Below, in pieces: positions 23,973-29,191 of a stretch of 29,191 nt of DNA (positions are counted from its first letter, which is position 1; every line of letters starts with the position of its first letter). The notes under the pieces are model-generated. The model did no database searches. It was given only the letters and a program-made list of their open reading frames with translations, and was not told the DNA's origin. The position numbers and the translations under genes were made by a program. The stretch lies in NCBI GenBank assembly GCA_964474295.1, contig CAYYRN010000024.1:1-29191 (forward strand). The letters are read 5' to 3'. Origin of the DNA: SIG575 sp964474295 (GTDB lineage Bacteria; Bacillota; Clostridia; Oscillospirales; Acutalibacteraceae).

Positions 23973-24515
23973 ATGATGAATGATATAGAGAGGATTCTCG
24001 TCACAGAACAGGAACTTAAAGAAATTACCGCAAGGCTCGGCAAACAAATCAGTGAAGACTATAAAGACAAAAATTTGCTTTTGGTAAGTGTTCTTAAAGG
24101 CTCTGTGGCTTTTATGGCTGACCTTATGAGAAATATTACGGTTCCGTGCAAAATCGATTTTATGGCACTTTCGACCTACGGTGCGGGAACGGAAAGTTCG
24201 GGAAGAATAAGAGTTAATAAGGATTTGGATATTTACCCCGAAGGTTATGATATACTTGTGGTCGAGGATATTCTCGACAGTGGCAGGACTCTTGATTACG
24301 TTATAAAGAATATGTTGGTTTCAAAAAATGTTTCAAGTGTGAAAATATGTACACTTCTTGACAAGCCGGAACGCAGGGTTGCCGATATAAAGGCCGATTA
24401 CGTCGGCACAAGTGTGCCGAACGCTTTTGTTGTGGGATACGGCTTGGATTATGACGAAAAATACAGAAATCTTCCTTTTATAGGTGAACTGAAAAGAGAA
24501 GTTTATTCTGATTGA
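23973..24515 (+). CDS. hpt: Hypoxanthine phosphoribosyltransferase
   Basis: A 180-residue purine salvage enzyme that makes IMP/GMP from hypoxanthine/guanine and PRPP. It has LLLVSVLKGSVAFMADL, DFMALSTYG, the PRPP loop VVEDILDSGRTL (96-107), ICTLLDKPERR and FVVGYGLDYDEKYRNLP. The length is normal. It starts three bases after tilS and is followed by ftsH. The tilS-hpt-ftsH order is characteristic of Firmicutes. Confidence 0.97.
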   Translation: MMNDIERILVTEQELKEITARLGKQISEDYKDKNLLLVSVLKGSVAFMADLMRNITVPCKIDFMALSTYGAGTESSGRIRVNKDLDIYPEGYDILVVEDILDSGRTLDYVIKNMLVSKNVSSVKICTLLDKPERRVADIKADYVGTSVPNAFVVGYGLDYDEKYRNLPFIGELKREVYSD

Positions 24516-24544
24516 TTTTGATATATGCTAAGGAGGACCTATAA

Positions 24545-26509
24545 TTGAACAAAAACGACAAAACCCCGAATGAGAAATTCAGAAAAATTTCGATTTTGCT
24601 TTCTTATGTGTTAATACCCGTCATCATAATTACAGGCGTGTATGTTTATATGAGTCAAGCAAAAGTCGATAAAAAGCAGTATTATGAAATAATTCAGCTT
24701 TTTGATGACAATAAGGTTGAAGCATTTACGCTTAATTTGAGCAGCGGACAGCTTAAATACCGCCTTACGGAAGACAGTGGTGAGGATACAGACAAAAACG
24801 GTGAGATTAATTATCCGCACGTTTACAGTGTGCCGAATGTCACGATTTTTTATGAGGACATTCATGAGCAGGTAAGACAGTACAACATCGATAATCCCGA
24901 TAATCCGATTAAAGTTGATTATGATGCGGGACAGTCAAATTCATGGATAGTCAATCTGCTTCCCAACCTCTTGCTGGTTGTCATACTTGCTGTTGTTATG
25001 ATTATTATTTTCAGAAGAATGAATCAGTCCATCGGCAGCGATATGAACAAAACGATGAGCTTCGGAAAAGCAAGGGTAAGGCTGGCAAAGGATGAAAAGA
25101 AGAAAAACAAATTTTCGGATGTTGCCGGTGCCGATGAAGAAAAAGAAGAACTTGCGGAAATCGTTGAATTTTTGCGTGAACCGTTAAAATTTAATGAGCT
25201 TGGTGCAAAGATCCCGAAAGGCATTTTGCTTGTAGGCCCTCCCGGAACCGGTAAAACGCTTTTGGCACGTGCAGTAGCAGGTGAAGCAGACGTACCGTTC
25301 TTCTCAATTTCAGGTTCGGATTTTGTCGAGATGTATGTAGGTGTCGGTGCTTCCCGTGTGCGTGATTTGTTTGCACAGGCAAAGAAAAACTCACCGTCCA
25401 TTATTTTCATCGACGAAATCGATGCCGTCGGACGTCACAGAGGTGCAGGCATGGGCGGCGGACACGATGAGCGTGAGCAAACACTTAATCAGTTGCTTGT
25501 TGAAATGGATGGCTTCGGAGTAAACGAAGGTGTTATTATCATTGCCGCAACAAACCGTCCCGATATTCTTGACCCCGCACTTTTAAGGCCGGGACGCTTT
25601 GACAGACAAATTACCGTCGGCAGACCTGATGTAAAGGGCAGAGAAGAAATATTAAAGGTTCATGCCAAAAACAAGCCGCTTGCACCGGATGTCGATTTGA
25701 AAATCATTGCTCACTCCACAGCGGGATTTACCGGAGCCGACCTTGAAAACCTTCTTAACGAGTCGGCACTTCTTGCGGCTCGCAGAGGAAAAAGAGCAAT
25801 AACCAAAGCCGAAATAGAAGAAGCCACAATTAAAGTTGTTGTCGGCACGGAGAAAAAGTCGCACAAGATTAATCCGAAAGAAAAGAAGCTTGTCTCTTAC
25901 CATGAGGCGGGGCATGCAGTTTCGACGTATTATCTTGAAGGCCAGGATCCCGTTCATCAAATTTCGATTATACCGAGAGGTATGGCGGGCGGATATACAA
26001 TGCATATTCCGACAGAGGATAAAAACTTTATTTCCAAAAAGGATATCCTTGATCAGATTGTTGTTCTCCTCGGTGGTCGTGTGGCTGAGGCACTTGTTCT
26101 CGGTGATATTTCAAGCGGTGCGTCAAATGATATCGAAAGAGCAACAGAACTTGCAAGGAATATGGTTACACGTTACGGTATGAGTGATAAACTCGGACCG
26201 ATTAACTTCGGCTCATCTAACAACGAGGTTTTCCTCGGAAAGGATTACAGCCAGACGAGAAATTATTCCGAAACGATAGCTTCTCTTATTGACCAGGAGA
26301 TGGATGAAATTATCAGAAATGCTTATTCCAGAACAGAGAAGATTCTCACAGAGCATATGGATAAGCTTGAATTGATTGCTCAAATTTTGATGAGCAAAGA
26401 GAAAATTGACGGAAAAGAATTTAAAGCTCTTATGGACGGTACCGTAAGTAAGGAAGAGTTCCTTTCCGAAGATGTATATGAAAATACTTCAGAAAAAACA
26501 GAAGAATAA
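24545..26509 (+). CDS. ftsH: ATP-dependent zinc metalloprotease FtsH
   Basis: A 654-residue membrane AAA+ protease for quality control of membrane and regulatory proteins. Transmembrane helices at about 16-37 and 134-157 flank an external domain. The AAA module has Walker A GPPGTGKT (231-238), Walker B IIFIDEID (286-293), the pore FVEMYVGVG (260-268) and the second region of homology ATNRPDILDPALLRPGRFDR. The zinc protease motif is HEAGH (453-457). The start is a TTG at 24545, decided by a perfect AGGAGG at 24531-24536. No other in-frame start fits the ribosome site. Confidence 0.98.
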   Translation: MNKNDKTPNEKFRKISILLSYVLIPVIIITGVYVYMSQAKVDKKQYYEIIQLFDDNKVEAFTLNLSSGQLKYRLTEDSGEDTDKNGEINYPHVYSVPNVTIFYEDIHEQVRQYNIDNPDNPIKVDYDAGQSNSWIVNLLPNLLLVVILAVVMIIIFRRMNQSIGSDMNKTMSFGKARVRLAKDEKKKNKFSDVAGADEEKEELAEIVEFLREPLKFNELGAKIPKGILLVGPPGTGKTLLARAVAGEADVPFFSISGSDFVEMYVGVGASRVRDLFAQAKKNSPSIIFIDEIDAVGRHRGAGMGGGHDEREQTLNQLLVEMDGFGVNEGVIIIAATNRPDILDPALLRPGRFDRQITVGRPDVKGREEILKVHAKNKPLAPDVDLKIIAHSTAGFTGADLENLLNESALLAARRGKRAITKAEIEEATIKVVVGTEKKSHKINPKEKKLVSYHEAGHAVSTYYLEGQDPVHQISIIPRGMAGGYTMHIPTEDKNFISKKDILDQIVVLLGGRVAEALVLGDISSGASNDIERATELARNMVTRYGMSDKLGPINFGSSNNEVFLGKDYSQTRNYSETIASLIDQEMDEIIRNAYSRTEKILTEHMDKLELIAQILMSKEKIDGKEFKALMDGTVSKEEFLSEDVYENTSEKTEE

Positions 26510-26518
26510 AATGTATAA

Positions 26519-26543
26519 GCCGACGGTATCAAACACCGTCGGC
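26519..26543. other. Perfect hairpin between ftsH and tyrS
   Basis: GCCGACGGT and ACCGTCGGC form a perfect 9-bp GC-rich stem with a 7-base loop. No T-run follows on the plus strand, so it is not a standard intrinsic terminator. Its position ten bases after the ftsH stop suggests 3'-end protection or processing. Confidence 0.6.
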
Positions 26544-26568
26544 AACAGCATTGAAAGGATGAAAAAAA

Positions 26569-27795
26569 ATGAAATTGTACGAGGAGCTTGTTGCGAGGGG
26601 ACTTATAGCACAGGTAACCAACGAAGAAGAAATCCGTGAAATGATAAACAACGGCAAAGCCACTTTTTACATAGGATTTGACTGTACGGCTGACAGCCTT
26701 ACGGCAGGTCATTTTATGGCATTGACACTTATGAAACGCTTGCAAATGGCAGGCAATAAGCCCATAGCTCTTATAGGCGGCGGCACTACGATGATCGGTG
26801 ACCCTTCGGGAAGAACGGATATGAGAAAAATGCTGACAAAAGAGGATATTGACCATAATGCCGAATGCTTTAAAAAGCAGATGGAAAGGTTTATCGAGTT
26901 TGGGGAAGATAAAGCAAAAATGGTCAATAATGCCGATTGGCTGCTTGACTTAAATTATGTTGAGCTGCTTCGTGAGGTTGGTGCTTGCTTCTCTGTAAAT
27001 AATATGCTCAGAGCTGATTGTTACAAGCAGAGAATGGAAAGAGGACTTTCTTTCCTTGAGTTTAACTATATGATAATGCAATCTTACGATTTTTACCATT
27101 TGTTTAAGCATTATAACTGTAATATGCAGTTCGGCGGTAACGATCAGTGGTCTAATATGCTGGGCGGCACAGAGCTTATAAGGAAAAAGCTCGGCAAAGA
27201 CGCACATTGTATGACAATAACGCTTTTGACCGATTCCAACGGAAATAAAATGGGTAAAACCGCCGGAAATGCCGTGTGGCTCGATCCGAACAAAACTTCG
27301 CCGTTTGAGTTTTATCAGTATTGGAGAAACGTAAGTGATGCCGACGTTCTCAAATGTATACGTATGCTGACTTTCCTTCCGCTTGAACAAATTGATGAAA
27401 TGGATAAATGGGAAGGCAGTGAGCTGAACAAGGCAAAAGAAATTCTCGCATATGAAATGACAAACCTTGTTCACGGCGAAGAAGAAGCAACCAAAGCACA
27501 GAATGCTGCTAAGGCACTGTTTTCCGGTGCTTCGGATATTTCTGATATGCCTACCGTTGAAGTAAGTGATGATGATTTTGATGATGATGAAATTAGCATT
27601 GTAAAAATACTTGTAAAAGCACAAATTGCAAAATCAAACGGTGAGGCAAAACGTCTTATTCAACAGGGCGGTATATCTGTTAATGACGAAAAAGTTGCGG
27701 ATTTTGCACAGAAAATAAGCAAAGAAAGTATTATGACAAACGATACGATTATCAAAAAAGGCAAAAAAGTTTTTTATAAAGTTGTTAAAGAATAA
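26569..27795 (+). CDS. tyrS: Tyrosyl-tRNA synthetase
   Basis: A 408-residue bacterial class I TyrRS. The HIGH-like motif is TAGHF (45-49), followed by GGGTTMIGDPSGR (71-83), the tyrosine-binding YMIMQSYD (167-174) and QFGGNDQW (187-194). The KMSKS-equivalent is KMGKT (227-231). The C-terminal S4 RNA-binding domain is at about 340-400. AAAGGA precedes the ATG. No T-box leader is present, and only 59 bases separate it from ftsH, so it seems to depend on operon transcription. Confidence 0.97.
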   Translation: MKLYEELVARGLIAQVTNEEEIREMINNGKATFYIGFDCTADSLTAGHFMALTLMKRLQMAGNKPIALIGGGTTMIGDPSGRTDMRKMLTKEDIDHNAECFKKQMERFIEFGEDKAKMVNNADWLLDLNYVELLREVGACFSVNNMLRADCYKQRMERGLSFLEFNYMIMQSYDFYHLFKHYNCNMQFGGNDQWSNMLGGTELIRKKLGKDAHCMTITLLTDSNGNKMGKTAGNAVWLDPNKTSPFEFYQYWRNVSDADVLKCIRMLTFLPLEQIDEMDKWEGSELNKAKEILAYEMTNLVHGEEEATKAQNAAKALFSGASDISDMPTVEVSDDDFDDDEISIVKILVKAQIAKSNGEAKRLIQQGGISVNDEKVADFAQKISKESIMTNDTIIKKGKKVFYKVVKE

Positions 27796-27815
27796 TTTTT
27801 TCGGAGGTACTGATT

Positions 27816-28736
27816 ATGGTTTGTGACATACCCAACGGCGTATATCCTACAATGATAACCCCGTATACTGCCGATAATAAGGTTGACTATAATGCTGTGG
27901 AAAAGCTTATTAATTGGTATTATGAAAAAAATGTTGCGGGTATATTTGCAATTTGTCAGTCGAGTGAAATATTTTTCCTTTCTTTTGAAGAAAGGCTGGA
28001 ATTGCTGAAATTCATTGTGAAAAATGCACCGAAAGAAATGAAAATCGTGGCTTCGGGAAACACTGCCGATGACATTGAACAGCAGGTTTATGAAGCGAAC
28101 AAATTCATCGAAGTAGGTCTTGACGGTTATGTTTTCATATCCAACAGGCTTGCAAAAGAAAACGAAGATGACGCTGCTTTCTTGAAAAATATCGAATATG
28201 CGGTAGATAACATTCCCGATGTCGGACTCGGAATTTATGAGTGTCCTTATCCCTACAAACGCTTGATGACACCGGGTGTTTTAAAAAGGCTCGGTGAAAC
28301 GGGTAAATTTAAGTTTCTCAAAGATACCTGTTGTGACCTTGAACAAATTAAGGCAAAGCTTGATGCTGTTGAGGGAACGGGCTTAAAAATCTATAATGCA
28401 AATGCGGCAACGTTCCTTGAATCGATGAAGATGGGCTGTGCCGGATATTCGGGAGTTATGGCGAATTTTCATCCGGAATTTTATGTTTGGCTTTGCGATA
28501 ATTTCGCAAAAGAGCCTGAAAAAGCGAAAAAGGTGCAGGACATAATCGGTTTCTTGTCGGTTGTTGAATGTCAGCAATATCCGGTTAATGCAAAGTATTA
28601 TCAGAATCTTTTGGGAAATTCAATGGAAATTATTTCAAGAACTCGAAATGCGGCTGACTTTAAAAATAATCATAAGCTCGAAATCGAGCAGCTTTATAAT
28701 TTAACACAGGAACTTAAAAAAATATACACAATATAA
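27816..28736 (+). CDS. DapA/NanA-family aldolase, specificity unknown
   Basis: A 306-residue Schiff-base class I aldolase or lyase of the dihydrodipicolinate synthase/N-acetylneuraminate lyase family. The barrel begins GVYPTMITPYTADNKVD. The Schiff-base lysine is K169 in KFLKDT, and Y141 in GIYECPYPY is the likely proton-relay Tyr. The substrate-carboxylate motif, usually GTTGE in DapA, is CQSSE (47-51). True DHDPS is therefore unlikely, and a sugar-acid or sialic-acid-like substrate is possible. GGAGGT precedes the ATG, which lies 20 bases after tyrS. No terminator is seen after it. Confidence 0.86.
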   Translation: MVCDIPNGVYPTMITPYTADNKVDYNAVEKLINWYYEKNVAGIFAICQSSEIFFLSFEERLELLKFIVKNAPKEMKIVASGNTADDIEQQVYEANKFIEVGLDGYVFISNRLAKENEDDAAFLKNIEYAVDNIPDVGLGIYECPYPYKRLMTPGVLKRLGETGKFKFLKDTCCDLEQIKAKLDAVEGTGLKIYNANAATFLESMKMGCAGYSGVMANFHPEFYVWLCDNFAKEPEKAKKVQDIIGFLSVVECQQYPVNAKYYQNLLGNSMEIISRTRNAADFKNNHKLEIEQLYNLTQELKKIYTI

Positions 28737-28755
28737 AAAATATTTGTTTTAGCTA

Positions 28756-28784
28756 TTGATTTTTTTAAAAACTTGTGATATAAT
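28756..28784 (+). promoter_or_regulatory. Promoter of rpsB
   Basis: TTGATT, exactly 17 bases, then TATAAT. It starts transcription at about 28791, giving a leader of about 120 bases before rpsB. Confidence 0.88.
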
Positions 28785-28790
28785 TTTACA

Positions 28791-28909
28791 GCAAAACGCA
28801 CGCATGGCGATCGGTCAGCATGTGCATTTAACAAATGTTGCGTGTCCGAGTTGAACTGTGCGGTGGTAACAGCGGCAAAGCCGCTTTATAAACAAAAGGA
28901 GGAAATAAA
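28791..28909 (+). promoter_or_regulatory. Structured 5' leader of rpsB
   Basis: The leader can pair ACGCA (28796-28800) with TGCGT (28839-28843), enclosing a CATTT/AAATG hairpin (28825-28837). A separate AGCGGC/GCCGCT stem is at 28871-28885. The last hairpin lies 11 bases before the AAGGAGG ribosome site. Autogenous control by S2 is possible but inferred; I did not recognise a named family. Confidence 0.5.
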
Positions 28910-29191
28910 ATGGCAGTAGTATCAATGAAACAGCTTTTGGAAGCAGGTGTTCATTTCGGACATCAGACAAGAAGATGGAATCCCAAAATGTCTCAGTATA
29001 TTTTTACGGAGCGTAACGGAATTTACATCATCGACCTTCAGAAGACTGTAAAAAAACTTGAGGAAGCTTATCTCTTTGTTCGTGAAATCGCAGCAGACGG
29101 CGGCGAGGTTCTCTTTGTAGGTACAAAGAAGCAGGAACAGGATTCAATTAAGGAAGAAGCAATTCGTTGCGGTATGCCTTATGTTAATGCT
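28910..29191 (+). CDS. rpsB: 30S ribosomal protein S2 (3' end beyond window)
   Basis: The first 94 residues of S2: MAVVSMKQLLEAGVHFGHQTRRWNPKM, then YIFTERNGIYIIDLQKT and EVLFVGTKKQ, all highly conserved. AAGGAGG lies seven bases before the ATG. The rest of the gene, and probably tsf, lie past the window end. Confidence 0.98.
   Translation, partial: MAVVSMKQLLEAGVHFGHQTRRWNPKMSQYIFTERNGIYIIDLQKTVKKLEEAYLFVREIAADGGEVLFVGTKKQEQDSIKEEAIRCGMPYVNA

Noticed and set aside
26510..26568. T-box leader or intrinsic terminator before tyrS
   Set aside because: The gap is only 59 bases, with no specifier-loop or T-box sequence, and the hairpin has no T-run after it.
1..29191. CRISPR arrays, insertion sequences, prophage or toxin-antitoxin genes
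   Set aside because: No repeated spacer-like units, transposase motifs, terminal repeats or phage genes were found on either strand.

Overview
The window reads as a low-GC Gram-positive chromosome, most likely an anaerobic gut Clostridium relative (Oscillospiraceae/Ruminococcaceae type). This rests on the SCIFF ranthipeptide pair, ECF vitamin transporters with a cobalamin riboswitch, the rnjA-gdpP-rplI-dnaB-tilS-hpt-ftsH order, lipoprotein signals, AGGAGG ribosome sites with GTG/TTG starts, and many sigma-A promoters with exact 17-base spacers. Genes are dense. No insertion sequences, phage genes or CRISPR arrays were seen. The taxonomic placement is inference.

Left part (1-6140). On the minus strand lies a SCIFF precursor and its radical SAM maturase, which runs off the window edge, with a strong hairpin between them. 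Divergent from it is a plus-strand, tightly coupled operon: a ceramidase-like lipoprotein, an N-acetylglucosamine kinase family protein, a SIS-domain sugar-phosphate protein and an intracellular GH84 beta-N-acetylglucosaminidase. It probably handles amino sugars. It ends at a bidirectional terminator.

Middle left (6140-12930, minus strand). One long operon starts from a clear promoter, a cobalamin riboswitch and a visible antiterminator/terminator platform. It encodes a small basic protein resembling homing-endonuclease-associated repeats, a secreted PQQ-like beta-propeller, EcfT, a fused double EcfA ATPase, an ECF S-component and two exported DUF4430 (transcobalamin-C-like) proteins. I read this as a complete corrinoid capture and uptake system. 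The propeller and the last DUF4430 protein share a C-terminal hydrophobic tail. This is the most interesting part of the window.

Middle (12930-16920). Here are a TetR regulator whose promoter contains a 13-bp-arm palindrome, tRNA-Leu(CAA), and an ECF S-component translationally coupled to a uridine-kinase-like kinase (a vitamin or nucleoside import-and-trap pair). On the plus strand follow a cysteine-rich protein, a ProC that appears to lack its conserved signature segment, and RNase HI.

Right part (16920-29191, plus strand). This is a housekeeping run: RNase J, GdpP, ribosomal protein L9, DnaB, TilS, Hpt, FtsH, TyrS and a DapA/NanA-family aldolase. A separate promoter and structured leader then precede rpsB, which is cut by the window end.
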